Part shown: piece after piece, positions 34,912-44,628 of the stretch
Layout of the letters: each line of letters starts with the position of its first letter
How positions within the stretch are numbered: position 1 is the stretch's first letter
Assembly (NCBI GenBank): GCA_026627065.1
Contig: JAPNUO010000004.1
Location: 1-64,000, forward strand
From: Bacillota bacterium
GTDB lineage: Bacteria > Bacillota > Sulfobacillia > Sulfobacillales > Sulfobacillaceae
Reading direction: 5' to 3'
DNA: 64,000 nucleotides
Translations under genes and position numbers: made by a program
Notes under the pieces: generated by a model
The model's database searches: none
Seen by the model: only the letters and a program-made list of their open reading frames with translations
Told to the model about the DNA's origin: nothing

Positions 34912-35701
34912 ATGGGATCGGGTGTTGGAGGCGCTTCGCCGGGCAGGCCTCGACTTGAGCGCGTACAAGGAACCCCAGCTGGAGCGTCGGCTCGAGAGCT
35001 TCCTTCAACGGGAGAGCTTTCCGTCACTGGCCCCCTTTCTCGAGGCGCTGGACACCAATCGCGATCTTTTCCGCCGCTTCTACAGCTATCTCACCATTCA
35101 CGTGACGGAATTCTTTCGCGACGTCCCCTATTGGGCCGCCTTTCGCTCCGCGCTTGAAGCCCAGGGGCGTCGACATGTGTCCCTGTGGTCCGCGGGCTGC
35201 TCGTGGGGAGCGGAGCCGGTCACCGCCGCCGTGATCTTGGAGGATCTGGGGTTGAGCTATGACATTCTCGCCACCGACACTGACGAACTGATGCTCGACG
35301 CTGCGCGCACGGGCCGATTTTCGCGGGCCGAGCTGGAGAAGGTGCCCCCGCCCTACCGCCGTCATTTTCGTGTGGTGGGCGCGGAGGCGGTGGAGGCTGT
35401 CTTGGAACGGGGGCGCATTGCCTTTCGACGTCACGATCTGGTGGCGGAGCCACCGCCCGGGCAATTTGACGTGGTGATCTGCCGAAACCTCATCATTTAC
35501 TTTCGCCCGCCCGCGCGGGCCGTCGCGCTAGAACGGTTGGCGCAAGCCGTCAAGCCGGGCGGCTTCTTGTTTTTGGGGGCCACCGAGACCTTCTTGGAGG
35601 CCCAGCACTGGGGATTTCAGGTTGCTGCTCCTGCTCTCTTTTACAAAAAATCTGCGGAAACGTCGGAGCAATCCCAGACGCCTCGTGTAGAATCATGGTA
35701 A
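34904..35701 (+). CDS. cheR: Chemotaxis protein methyltransferase CheR (set 2)
   Basis: A 265-residue CheR: YLTIHVTEFFRDVPYW, LWSAGCSWGAEPVTAAVIL (variant of CSTGEE), ILATDTDE, VVICRNLIIYF and PGGFLFLGATETF. It is more compact than CheR of set 1. It overlaps cheB and is followed by the fliN-like gene. Confidence 0.93.
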   Translation: MDEWDRVLEALRRAGLDLSAYKEPQLERRLESFLQRESFPSLAPFLEALDTNRDLFRRFYSYLTIHVTEFFRDVPYWAAFRSALEAQGRRHVSLWSAGCSWGAEPVTAAVILEDLGLSYDILATDTDELMLDAARTGRFSRAELEKVPPPYRRHFRVVGAEAVEAVLERGRIAFRRHDLVAEPPPGQFDVVICRNLIIYFRPPARAVALERLAQAVKPGGFLFLGATETFLEAQHWGFQVAAPALFYKKSAETSEQSQTPRVESW

Positions 35702-35732
35702 CGCCCAGGAAAACGTGAGAGGGGGGACTGTC

Positions 35733-36176
35733 GTGGTCGATGCCAACCGTCCTTTATCCCAGGCGGAGATCGACGCCCTGCTGGAGGCCCTCGCGTCCGC
35801 CAACGACCAGGAGGAGAAGGCCATCCCGTCTGCAGAGACTCCGGCGGAGCCACCGCGTGAGGCCTCTCCGTCGGTCCCGCCGGGGGCGCGTGCAGAGGAG
35901 GCCCCTTCTGCCCCGCCCGTGGCGGCCGCGCCGATCGACCCGCGCCTTCAGCGCACGCTGTCGCTGCCGGTGACCGTGTCGGTGAGTTTAGGCGCCAAAA
36001 AGCTGCCGGTCCAGGCGCTGCTGGAGTGGGGGGTGGGCACCCAAGTGGTGCTGGATTACCCCTGGCAACAGCCGGTGCAGATTAAAATTAATGGGCTCGC
36101 CGTCGGCGAAGGGCGCGTGGTCCTGGTCGGCAACAATTTTGGGATCGAGGTCCGCCGCTGGGGGACGCGGCGTTAG
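35733..36176 (+). CDS. FliN-like switch protein with FliM-type CheY-binding peptide
   Basis: A 147-residue protein. The N-terminal LSQAEIDALLEAL (from residue 8) is the conserved FliM/FliY peptide that binds phospho-CheY. A ~45-residue Pro/Ala/Glu-rich linker follows, then a C-terminal SpoA (FliN) domain from about residue 75: LPVTVSVSLGAKKLPVQ and VLVGNNFGIEVRRW. It fits a FliN/FliY type motor switch protein lacking the central CheC domain. GTG 35733 follows AGAGGGGGG; GTG 35715 is an alternative. No other flagellar gene is in the window. It is the last gene of the chemotaxis island. Confidence 0.88.
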   Translation: MVDANRPLSQAEIDALLEALASANDQEEKAIPSAETPAEPPREASPSVPPGARAEEAPSAPPVAAAPIDPRLQRTLSLPVTVSVSLGAKKLPVQALLEWGVGTQVVLDYPWQQPVQIKINGLAVGEGRVVLVGNNFGIEVRRWGTRR

Positions 36177-36207
36177 GCGCCGCCACAGCGGCGCACCATA
36201 GTTAACT

Positions 36208-37004
36208 GCCCTCAACGGGCCGCGAAGATCCGCCGCCAGCCCCAAGAAGCTTAGAAACCCCGTGGTGAGGAGGCAGTTCAGCGGGCCCAGCCAATGGAGG
36301 AGCCAGTATTCTACCCGTAGCGGATCGAGGTGACCCGCGGCCACAACGAGCGCGCCCAAGAGCAGGGTCAAAATGACGGTGACTCGGCGTGCGCGCGTGC
36401 TTTGGGGCCGCACCAGCGCTTCCAGGTTCACGGCGATGTGCCACAGAGTCCAGGCGGCAAACCCCAAGAAGCTGATGGTCCAAATAATGACCACGGGCAG
36501 CCCGATGTCCGAGACAAAAAAATTAGAGAGCGCGATGTTCTCGAGGACAAAGACGAGCGGCCAGGTAAGCACGGCGACCCCTTCGGGCCCGACGGCCGCG
36601 ACCGCGCGCGGCGGAGCTTTCCAACGAAGGGGCGTCCGGGGGTTGAGCGCCCATACGAGGAGCGCCGCCATGACGCCCAGGCCCCAGGCAATGGTGAGGA
36701 GGAGGGCAAGGCAGCTATTTTGGCCGGCCACTCGGCTTAAATTGCGAGGCCAGACGTAAATGCCGCCGGGGCTGGAGGTGCCGATGACGATGAAGGCATA
36801 TTGCCAGGCATCGATGTGCTCGCCTAGGACGAGCCGTCGTCAAGCTGGAGGGGACGATGTGGCAACGGAGGATCACCTCAATGGGCGGAAAGTTCTGGGT
36901 CACGTCATACCAGTTCAACGTGGAGCGCGCCTGAAAGGGGTCGGCGCCCCAGCGATGGGCGAAGCAGACCAGCGCCAAAATTTGGTTTAAGGTACGGCGC
37001 GCTA
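36208..37004 (-). pseudogene. Broken membrane-protein gene, copy 1 (internally deleted)
   Basis: About 800 bases nearly identical to parts of 38478-39725. The minus strand encodes hydrophobic segments (AYAFIVIGTSSPGG-like start region, LLLTIAWGLGVMAALLVWAL, FFVSDIGLPVVIIWTISFLG, VTVILTLLLGALV). Compared with copy 2 it lacks ~470 bases of the middle, so several membrane helices are missing, and the N-terminal coding region is out of frame. The parent family is not recognised. It reads into the 3' end of the fliN-like gene, tail to tail. Confidence 0.7.
36208..37004. repeat. Long direct repeat, copy 1
   Basis: Matches 38478-39725 with few substitutions. It lacks the stretch corresponding to about 38856-39328, and carries a 19-base stretch (around 36530) absent from copy 2. 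Confidence 0.85.
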
Positions 37005-37394
37005 CCAGGGGGCCGCCGGGGTGGGGTCGCCCTTGGTGTCATGCTGAAGGTGAGGCCAACCCGTCGATTGTAGGCTAAATACAGTGAGATTCAAGACCAT
37101 CCCTCTAGCGTAAGTACGGTTGGATCCAATGGTCCATGAAGCATTCCTTGAAATTTTGGTACTCACGTCGCTTTATTAGCGGTGCTTCCTGCGCTGCCCT
37201 GCTTACGCCTGCGATTTTTACGCGGGACGACCCGGGTCTCTCCTCGATCCCACCCCGCGTCATCTGGGTTTTCCGTCAGCCATCGCGTCCCAGGATCCCA
37301 CAGGTTTTATGGTGATTCCCTTTTGGCTTGACGAGACCGACACATACACATACTATATACACACACTATAGGAGGAGAAAGGGGGTGGTGATAC
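37005..37394. promoter_or_regulatory. Intergenic region upstream of the toxin-antitoxin genes
   Basis: No gene is seen. The last ~50 bases are an AT-rich, CA-repeat-like tract (CACATACACATACTATATAC) with a TATA-like element and AGGAGGAGAAAGGGGG just before the antitoxin, likely its promoter and ribosome site. Confidence 0.4.
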
Positions 37395-37655
37395 ATGATA
37401 CGCAAGCAAATTTTTATCGACGAGGCGCAAAACGAAGCACTGAAGCAACTTGCCAAAAAGACGGGGAAGTCCGAGGGCGCATTAATTCGGGAAGCTTTGG
37501 CGCTTCGCCTGATGGAGGATCAGGACGCTGATACCCTTTGGGAAGGTTTAGTCGAAGGGTGGCTGCAGCGACCAACGGCAAATGAGCCTCGGACGTGGAC
37601 GCGGGAAGATCTTTATGACGAGCGCTTACGGAGGTATCATGTCGACACTCATTGA
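37395..37655 (+). CDS. Antitoxin, ribbon-helix-helix type (VapB-like)
   Basis: An 86-residue protein. The N-terminal RKQIFIDEAQNEALKQLAKK, followed by TGKSEGALIREALALRL, is a ribbon-helix-helix DNA-binding domain. The C-terminal acidic/Trp-rich tail would wrap the toxin. It overlaps the PIN-domain gene by 17 bases. Such antitoxins repress their own operon. Confidence 0.85.
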   Translation: MIRKQIFIDEAQNEALKQLAKKTGKSEGALIREALALRLMEDQDADTLWEGLVEGWLQRPTANEPRTWTREDLYDERLRRYHVDTH

Positions 37656-38040
37656 CACGAATATCTTGGTGTATGCGGCCGGAGCGGATGGTGATCGGTC
37701 GCGTCAACAGGCTGCAATCAAGGCCCTAGGAGATTATCGTTCCAACGGAGTCATCGCGGTTCAAGTGCTGGCTGAGTTCGCTAATGTTCTCCTCCGCAAG
37801 GGCAGGCCGATCGACAGAATTCGTAATGACATCAGCGTCCTCGCAAAGACATGGACCATTGTTCCATCAGATACTAACACGGTGTTGCTGGCACTGATGG
37901 CGGTCGAGGAGTACCAGATGAGCTTTTGGGATGCTATGCTGTGGGCGGTTGCCAAGCAGCGCCGTTTGACAACCATTCTGAGTGAGGATGGACCTACAGG
38001 CTCGACCATAGGCGGCGTGTCCTATCTTTCGCCATTTTAA
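37639..38040 (+). CDS. PIN-domain toxin (VapC-like ribonuclease)
   Basis: A 133-residue PIN-domain protein: TLIDTNILVYAA (first acidic residue), VQVLAEFANVL (Glu), MSFWDAMLWAVAKQRR (Asp) and SEDGP for the last acidic site. VapC toxins cleave tRNA or rRNA with Mg2+. ATG 37639 with GGAGGT upstream starts directly before the first beta strand. The pair is intact and lies between two broken copies of the same gene. Confidence 0.88.
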   Translation: MSTLIDTNILVYAAGADGDRSRQQAAIKALGDYRSNGVIAVQVLAEFANVLLRKGRPIDRIRNDISVLAKTWTIVPSDTNTVLLALMAVEEYQMSFWDAMLWAVAKQRRLTTILSEDGPTGSTIGGVSYLSPF

Positions 38041-38477
38041 ACGTGTTTTTCAAAAGCAAGGACGAAGTGGGTCCCCGCGCTGGCCATGGTATCCCCAGTG
38101 CAGCCATTGATGAGCAATGAGCGTCTGTAGCACGGGAGCCACACGAAGCCAGTCACCGGGGCGCGGTCGGCTCGTGTGGCACCAGGCTAGGGAACACAGG
38201 TTTTCGACAGTGTGCTACGCCCGACGTCGCAGGCGTCAGAGCCTACTGTCCCGTGCCGATCCCCCAACGCGTACGCCCATCGTGGCATTTGCGTGATTGA
38301 CGGCATTGGGGACACCGGACAATCAGCTTGGGCATAAGACCGCTCGCCCACGCAAGACCATCCTCGGGGGCAGCGCCGTGCGAGACGGGCCGCCTACGCT
38401 GGTCGCACCCGCGACAGGCGGGGCCCACGTCACCTCCACTTCCGATGGGGTAAGCGGCAAATCCCATTGAATGACCC
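38041..38477. other. Intergenic remnant region
   Basis: No intact gene. An inverted repeat GCCACACGA (38138-38146) / TCGTGTGGC (38172-38180) is present. On the minus strand around 38265-38340 a short zinc-ribbon-like stretch (RCPQCRQSRKCHDGRTRW) could be a remnant of an insertion-sequence protein. Nothing else is recognised. Confidence 0.35.
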
Positions 38478-39725
38478 GCCCTCAACGGGCCGCGAAGATC
38501 CGCCGCCAGTCCCAAGAAGCTTAGAAACCCCGTGGTGAGGAGGCAGTTCAGCGCGCCCAGCCAATGGAGGAGCCAGTATTCTACCCGTAGCGGATCGAGG
38601 TGACCCGCGGCCGCAACGAGCGCGCCCAAGAGCAGGGTCAAAATGACGGTGACTCGGCGTGCGCGCGTGCTTTGGGGCCGCACCAGCGCTTCCAGGTTCA
38701 CGGCGATGTGCCACAGAGTCCAGGCGGCAAACCCCAAGAAGCTGATTGGTCCAAATAATGACCACAAGCAGCCCGATGTCCGAGACAAAAAAATTAGAGA
38801 GCGCGAGCGGCCAGGTAAGCACGGCGACCCCTTCGGGCCCGACGGCCGCGACCGCCAGGGCGTAGAGGCCGGCCAACAACAGGGCCTCGCCAACTCCGCT
38901 GAAGAGTGTGGCTTTTAAGAGCGAGCCCCGGGACCGCGGGCGCCCCAGCGCGGCTGCGGTAACGAGGGAGGAGAGGGGATCCAGCGATAGGTGCCGGCGA
39001 AAAAGGAACGCAGAATGGGGATCAGCGCGTACGGACCGCAGGGCAGGAGCGCGGCCGGATAGCGAAAATTGTGCAGGCCGAGAAGGCCCACCACCAAGGT
39101 GGCGACGATGAGCCCGGGAATGGTCAGGCTCAGCGCCCGCGCCAGGGAGATCGCCGGGCGGGTGGTCAGCCAGAGAATCGACGCCAGCAAGAGCGTACTG
39201 ATGGTGGCAATGCTGGTGTCTGGCAGTGTGCATGGCGGCCAAAAACAGGCTTGCGACCAGCGCCAGGTAGAGAAGCAGCACCTCCAGGCAGAGCAAGCCA
39301 CGGGAGGCGCCCAGGGCGCGCTCAGAGAGCGGCGGAGCTTTCCAACGAAGGGGCGTCCGGGGGTTGAGCGCCCATACGAGGAGCGCCGCCATGACGCCCA
39401 GGCCCCAGGCAATGGTGAGGAGGAGGGCAAGGCAGCTATTTTGGCCGGCCACTCGGCTTAAATTGCGAGGCCAGACGTAAATGCCGCCGGGGCTGGAGGT
39501 GCCGATGACGATGAAGGCATATTGCCAGGCATCGATGTGCTCGCCTAGGACGAGCCGTCGTCAAGCTGGAGGGGACGATGTGGCAACGGAGGATCACCTC
39601 AATGGGCGGAAAGTTCTGGGTCACGTCATACCAGTTCAACGTGGAGCGCGCCTGAAAGGGGTCGGCGCCCCAGCGATGGGCGAAGCAGACCAGCGCCAAA
39701 ATTTGGTTTAAGGTACGGCGCGCTA
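38478..39725. repeat. Long direct repeat, copy 2
   Basis: Near-identical to 36208-37004, but longer by the ~470 bases missing from copy 1 and short of 19 bases present in copy 1; a one-base insertion near 38745 restores or shifts the frame. Confidence 0.85.
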
Positions 39726-40060
39726 GCAGACGGCTGCCGCCGGGCCGGGGCCGCTGGACCCAATAACCCGTGAGCGCCATATCCCATTCAAGGCGCCAGG
39801 TGCCTTGCTGGCGCTGAGGCTTGGGCCAAACGCGCGCGGAGGCGTCGTCCACGGTAAAGGGAAGCGGTGCCGGGCCAAAGGTGAGGGTGCCCCGGTGAGA
39901 AATCGATTCATGATCATGGCCCAGATTGTGGTGCGGCGGGCATCGACGTTCACAATGCGCGTGGGCGTGAGCCACCCGGTATGGTCCACCCTAAGGCCGC
40001 GGGAGGTCACAGTAACCCATGGCAGCACGGCCGTGCGGCTTGGAAGCAGCCTGGCGCTCT
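38478..40060 (-). pseudogene. Broken membrane-protein gene, copy 2 (frameshifted)
   Basis: The minus strand codes for a polytopic membrane protein split over at least three frames: a soluble N-terminal part (ARSTLNWYDVTQNFPPIEV), then AWQYAFIVIGTSSPGGIYVW, LLLTIAWGLGVMAALLVWAL, ISTLLLASILWLTT, LVVGLLGLHNFRYPA and VTVILTLLLGALV. Continuity of hydrophobic segments across frames shows a formerly single gene broken by small indels. The family is not recognised; neighbours suggest a redox or heme membrane protein (inference). Confidence 0.6.
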
Positions 40061-40367
40061 AGGATTCCCACAATCGCGTGCTGGCATCGACCGCGTGGCA
40101 CGCGCGGCAGCCGAAATAGCTGCTGAGCCAGACGGTGGGCACCGTGGTATCGGGCACGCGGGCTTGAAGGGCGTCGCCGGCGGTCGGGGTGGCAAAGGCC
40201 CGCCAGGCCCGCGGGGGCACGGCACCGGTGTTTACCGCGCTCTCCAGGAGGTGCCAGACCTGTGGGGTGCCCAAGCGGGGACTGAGGACCAATGTTACCT
40301 CTTGCGCGCAACCGCCCCGTCGTTGGCCCAAGTCGCGCAAAAGATCTCCCGTTTGACAGCCCGGCAC
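40059..40367 (-). pseudogene. Cytochrome c-like remnant
   Basis: A ~100-residue minus-strand frame containing SSYFGCRACHAVDAST, a heme c attachment motif CxxCH (bases 40095-40109), preceded by PQVWHLLESAVNTG. There is no signal peptide and the frame is short, so it is probably a fragment of a cytochrome subunit that once belonged with the broken membrane-protein gene directly downstream. Confidence 0.4.
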
Positions 40368-41083
40368 GTCTACCTGGGCGATGTGCAGGTGCTTGTGGTA
40401 TCAGTAGCGACCCAATGCTTTGGACAACGATGGACAACCGCTGTTGACGGCAGCCCGTTCCGGGGGATCCCCTAGGAGGGGAAGAGCGGCTTTTGAAGCC
40501 TCTATCCGCTCCATCCCGGTGACTCTGGGCATTGTCTGACCAGGGGCAGAGTACACATCAGGCGCTGTACGGAACGAAGCCGCTGCTTCCACGCCTTTCT
40601 GCCTGCCGGGGGAGAACCACTGGCCCCCCGCGACCGCCTTCGCGGACCAGATGGACCGCTTGTTCCTTAAACACCACATCATACCGTCTGCCCATCGCTT
40701 CTCACCTGACTGGCATTCTCTCCCCCATCTCCGGATTTGAAATGCTCATCAAATAGACTAACATGCAGGGTGTCCCCAAAGATGGCCGCCCGCGTGGCGG
40801 CCGCAGACGCGCCGGAGGTTCCCGTGTGCGCTGAAATCGCACTCGCGGGAGCGCGATGGCGAGCCGCCACAAGTCCCGGCCCAACGGGCTGTAAAATCCC
40901 GGGGCGCCGTGTCCGGCTGCGTCAGAGATCGCCGATGCCATGAAAACGGGGGCGACACCGAGCCATTCCCTCGACGGCCGTGCGAAAGTTTTTCATAGAC
41001 AACAGGGCGCCGGCGCATTACCCTAAAGTCAAGGCTTCCGAGGCATGAGTAAGGTAAAGCGATTGATCCGAAGGGGCGAAGTC
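40368..41083. other. Intergenic region, no supported gene
   Basis: Short open frames exist on both strands but none has a recognisable motif, good ribosome site or membrane/signal pattern. It probably is remnant DNA between the decayed region and the gamma-glutamyltransferase gene. Confidence 0.5.
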
Positions 41084-42694
41084 ATGTTCGAGACCCGCTT
41101 TAGCCCGTATCATTATCCGTATCCCTCGCGCCGCACGGTTGTTTACGGACAGTCGGGCATGGTGGCGACGGCACATCCTCTTGCCGCGCAGGCTGGCCTT
41201 TTGATCTTGCAAAAGGGTGGAAATGCGGTGGATGCCGCGATTGCCGCGGCGGCTATGCTGACGGTGGTGGAGCCGACCTCCAATGGCATCGGGGGGGACG
41301 CCTTTGCCTTGGTGTGGAGCCAGGGCCAGCTTTACGGGTTGAACGCGAGTGGGCCCGCTCCGCACGGGCTCACGCCTGCGTGGGTGCGTAGCCGGGGACA
41401 CCACTCGATGCCAGCGTACGGCTGGGAGACGGTCACGGTGCCAGGCGTTCCCGCGGCCTGGGCGAGCCTAGCGGCGCGCTTTGGCCGGTTGAGCTTGGCG
41501 GAGACCCTTACCCCCGCTATCGAAGTGGCCGAGCGCGGTCATCCGGTGGCACCGACCGTGGCCTATTTTTGGCGCCGGGCGTTTGATCGCTACAGCCAGG
41601 TCTTGACGGCGCCGGAGTTCGCGGAATGGTTTCGCGTGTTTGCGCCGGGGGGCCATCCCCCGGAAGCAGGAGCCCTGTGGCGGGCGCCTGACCACGCCCG
41701 AACCCTCGCGGAGATTGCCCGCACCAATGCCGAGAGCTTTTATGCCGGACCCCTGGCCGACGCCCTGGTAGCGTTTTCCCGCGAGACAGGGGGCGTCATC
41801 ACGGCCGAGGACCTGGGCACGTACCAACCGGAGTGGGTTGCGCCCCTTTCGGTATCGTTTCACGGGTACGACGTGTGGGAACTGCCTCCCAACGGCCAGG
41901 GAGTGGTGGCGCTGATGGCGCTGAAGATGCTGGATGGTTTGGTCCCAGTGAATGACGAGGAGCGCGTCCATTTCCAGATTGAAGCGCTCAAATTGGCCTT
42001 TGAGGACGGCTGGGCCTACGTGACGGATCCGCGGTGTATGCCCATCCGTTGGGAGACCCTGCTGGACGATGCCTACCTGGCTCACCGCCGGGCGCTGATC
42101 GCGCGGACGGCGCGCCCAGACATTGCCGGGCACTCCTCTCTCGGCGGGACGGTTTACTTGGCCGCGGCGGACGGGGAGGGGACAATGGTCTCCTACATTC
42201 AAAGCAATTACGCGGGATTTGGCTCGGGACTGGTTGTTCCAGGCACGGGAATTGCGTTGCAGAACCGCGGTCAGCTGTTTTGCTTGGACGACCATCATCC
42301 GAACCGCCTAGAACCGGGCAAGCGCCCCTATCACACCATCATCCCCGGCTTTCTCACCTACCAAGGATATCCAGTGGGCCCCTTCGGGGTCATGGGGGGA
42401 TTCATGCAGCCGCAGGGGCACGTCCAACTCCTGAGCTATCTCTTGGAACGGGGCTTGAATCCTCAGGCCGCTCTCGATGCGCCGAGATTTTACTGGGATC
42501 CCCGAGGCCGCGTGTTCTGCGAGCCAGGATTTCCGGAGGGGATTGTAGCGGGACTCAGGCAGCGCGGCCACGATGTGCAGGTGACGGAGGATGTGGGGCT
42601 CTTTGGCCGGGGCCAGCTGATTTGGCGGCTGCCGTCGGGGGCCTTGCTGGGGGCGACGGAACCTCGGGCCGACGGGTGCGTCGCCGCCTGGTAG
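41084..42694 (+). CDS. Gamma-glutamyltransferase family protein
   Basis: A ~536-residue Ntn-hydrolase of the gamma-glutamyltransferase/YwrD type. VATAHPLAAQAGLLILQKGG, NAVDAAIAAAAMLTVVEP and NGIGGDAFAL are the large-subunit signatures. The autocatalytic nucleophile is Thr356 in GGTVYLAAAD, followed by MVSYIQSNY, GFGSGLVVPGTGIALQNRG and GVMGGFMQPQGHVQ. No signal peptide is visible, so it may be cytoplasmic and act on gamma-glutamyl compounds or cephalosporin-like amides. The start is uncertain: ATG 41084 (AAGGGG upstream) is preferred over ATG 41045. It is convergent with the CAP-domain gene. Confidence 0.9.
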   Translation: MFETRFSPYHYPYPSRRTVVYGQSGMVATAHPLAAQAGLLILQKGGNAVDAAIAAAAMLTVVEPTSNGIGGDAFALVWSQGQLYGLNASGPAPHGLTPAWVRSRGHHSMPAYGWETVTVPGVPAAWASLAARFGRLSLAETLTPAIEVAERGHPVAPTVAYFWRRAFDRYSQVLTAPEFAEWFRVFAPGGHPPEAGALWRAPDHARTLAEIARTNAESFYAGPLADALVAFSRETGGVITAEDLGTYQPEWVAPLSVSFHGYDVWELPPNGQGVVALMALKMLDGLVPVNDEERVHFQIEALKLAFEDGWAYVTDPRCMPIRWETLLDDAYLAHRRALIARTARPDIAGHSSLGGTVYLAAADGEGTMVSYIQSNYAGFGSGLVVPGTGIALQNRGQLFCLDDHHPNRLEPGKRPYHTIIPGFLTYQGYPVGPFGVMGGFMQPQGHVQLLSYLLERGLNPQAALDAPRFYWDPRGRVFCEPGFPEGIVAGLRQRGHDVQVTEDVGLFGRGQLIWRLPSGALLGATEPRADGCVAAW

Positions 42695-42709
42695 CGATGG
42701 TTTAAGCCG

Positions 42710-43624
42710 TCAGGAAGCATAGGGCCGTCGACGGCGAGGGCGGCGGCCGAACCAGGCCATGGCGCCGGCCACAATCGCGGCGCTGGCAATGGCCGCGTGG
42801 GCCCGGATGCGGCTCAGCGCCTCCAAGGGGACGAGTGCCACGCGATCCGTCGCCGCCGGATTCCACCCGCGCGTGCGGCTGCCTGCCCCTTCCGCGACAG
42901 CCTCCCGCCAGGTATAGACATAGTGCGGCCGCTGCCAGACAGCCGTGACGATCATGGCGTCGGACTCCATGGTTTCTGAGATGGGGCTGAGGTGTGGCGT
43001 GGCAGGCACCGGGATTTGAGCAGCTCCGGCTACCAAGTACCAGGGCTGCGGCAGGTCGACCATGAGGTGCGTCGACCACTCCGCCAAAATGTTGTTGCGA
43101 TGTCCCCAGCACCCGGAGGCTTTGGGCGTTTGACAGGCAAGATTGGGCGTGCGGAGCGGCCCATTGTAGCCGTCGAAGTACATCCAGTCGTAATCGCTGG
43201 CGAGCGGCCCCGGACTTTCTGCCCAAATCGAGACGGCGGGCCCGTGCGGGCTATCACCCATCAGCACCGGGTCGGTGTGGTGCACGGCCGCGGCGTACGC
43301 CACCTGGTCGAGACTTTTGGTCAAGCCGGGAATAGGCTGTTCCGACCGCGCTATCCGCTCCAAATTGGTGATGACGAAAATTTGTTCGGCTCCGGTAAGC
43401 GACCGCCAGTTGCGGGGCAAATACAAGGGGCCGAGGCCCTCTTGGCGCCGCGCGTAGTCCAGCGCATCGAGCGTGCTGACGAAGCACGCGTTGGAGCGCG
43501 TTCCGGCCTCGGCGCAAATCTGGTTGAAATCCGGCACCGGATCCAGATTGGCGGCTGGGGGTGGCGGGGCATAATGGCTAAACAAGGAGGCGGCCAAGAG
43601 TGCCAGCATCGCGGTCGGTTTCAC
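42710..43624 (-). CDS. Secreted/anchored CAP (SCP)-like domain protein
   Basis: A 304-residue protein. It has an N-terminal hydrophobic signal (MKPTAMLALLAASLFS), a middle domain with the CAP/SCP hallmark GCWGHRNNIL preceded by SLDQVAYAAAVHHTDP and IWAESPGPLASDYDWMYFDG, and a C-terminal hydrophobic helix followed by RRPRRRR, which fits a membrane anchor with cytoplasmic positive charges. CAP proteins are extracellular; their biochemical role in bacteria is mostly unknown. AGGAGGTG lies before the ATG. Confidence 0.8.
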   Translation of the reverse strand: MKPTAMLALLAASLFSHYAPPPPAANLDPVPDFNQICAEAGTRSNACFVSTLDALDYARRQEGLGPLYLPRNWRSLTGAEQIFVITNLERIARSEQPIPGLTKSLDQVAYAAAVHHTDPVLMGDSPHGPAVSIWAESPGPLASDYDWMYFDGYNGPLRTPNLACQTPKASGCWGHRNNILAEWSTHLMVDLPQPWYLVAGAAQIPVPATPHLSPISETMESDAMIVTAVWQRPHYVYTWREAVAEGAGSRTRGWNPAATDRVALVPLEALSRIRAHAAIASAAIVAGAMAWFGRRPRRRRPYAS

Positions 43625-43710
43625 CTCCTCCGCCCGGTGACCTCCTGTTGTGGTCAGGGTGACGAAAACTTCAGGACTGTTTCACTTTACCACATTTCGC
43701 GGCACCCGGA

Positions 43711-44628
43711 TCAGGGCACAATCGGATCGGTGAGGAGTTCTTGCCAGTTCAGGTGAAATAAGGCGCGAATCAAGCGTTTAGCGGCGGGATGGGCCAAGTC
43801 GTGGCGATGAATCAGGGACAGGCTGCGCGGCAGCGCCAGTTCACGGATGGGCAGCAAATGAAAGAGGTGCTGCTCATGGGGCAGGATGGTGTAGGGAGAG
43901 AGCACGCTAATCCCCATATTTTGCGCAATCATTGCCTTGATGGCCTGCGTGGTGCCCAGCACAAAGCGGATGTCCAGTTGGCTAAAGGGCACCCCGATTT
44001 GGCGCAGCGCTTCCTCCAGGACCATCCGGGTCCCGGATCCCGGTTCCCGCACGATGAGGGGCGCCGCCAAAAAGTCTTCCAGCGCTACCGAGGAGAGGCG
44101 CGCCCAGGGGTGGTCGCGGCTGACGACCACTTTCAGCCGATCTTCCAAGAACGGGCGCATGACAATTTTCGCGTCGTGAATCGGGGCTTCAATTAAGCCG
44201 ACGTCGATATCTTCGTTAATAATCCGGTCTAAGACATCGTGCGAGTTGGCCATGTACACGGTGACGTGCTGGCGTCCGCCCGGCAGTTCGATGCGCGGCA
44301 GCGCGTGCGGCAAAATGTATTCGGCAATGGTGAGACTGGCCCCGATGACGAGTTTAGGGGGACTCATGTCGAGCTGTTCCTGGACTTGCTGGCGGGACTC
44401 CTCGAGAATGCTTAAAAGGTGCGTGATATAGCGGTACACAATTTCTCCCGTGGCCGTGAGGCGCACCCCATGGGCCGTGCGGATGAAGAGCGCCGTCCCG
44501 TACTCGGCTTCCAGTTGATGAATGTGCTGGCTGACGGCCGACTGGGAGAGGTTCAAGAAGCGGGCCGCCTGCGTAATGCTTTGGTGCTCGCTGACCGCCT
44601 TAAAGGTGCGCCAGATTTGTTCGTTCAA
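43711..44628 (-). CDS. LysR-family transcriptional regulator
   Basis: A ~305-residue LysR regulator: an N-terminal winged helix (TFKAVSEHQSITQAARFLNL and SQSAVSQHIHQLEAEYGTAL) and a C-terminal substrate-binding domain (GASLTIAEYILPHALPRI). It resembles the CysL/CbbR branch. The TTG start at 44628 is favoured because AGGGGAGGGG lies a few bases upstream; the ATG at 44667 has no such site. It is divergent from the molybdoenzyme operon by ~120 bases and is its likely regulator. Confidence 0.88.
   Translation of the reverse strand: MNEQIWRTFKAVSEHQSITQAARFLNLSQSAVSQHIHQLEAEYGTALFIRTAHGVRLTATGEIVYRYITHLLSILEESRQQVQEQLDMSPPKLVIGASLTIAEYILPHALPRIELPGGRQHVTVYMANSHDVLDRIINEDIDVGLIEAPIHDAKIVMRPFLEDRLKVVVSRDHPWARLSSVALEDFLAAPLIVREPGSGTRMVLEEALRQIGVPFSQLDIRFVLGTTQAIKAMIAQNMGISVLSPYTILPHEQHLFHLLPIRELALPRSLSLIHRHDLAHPAAKRLIRALFHLNWQELLTDPIVP

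Noticed and set aside
37328..37400. CA-rich tract as a CRISPR or microsatellite array
   Set aside because: Too short, with no regular spacers; better seen as the promoter region of the toxin-antitoxin genes.
40401..40682. Minus-strand frame of 93 codons
   Set aside because: No domain, no ribosome site; probably part of decayed DNA.
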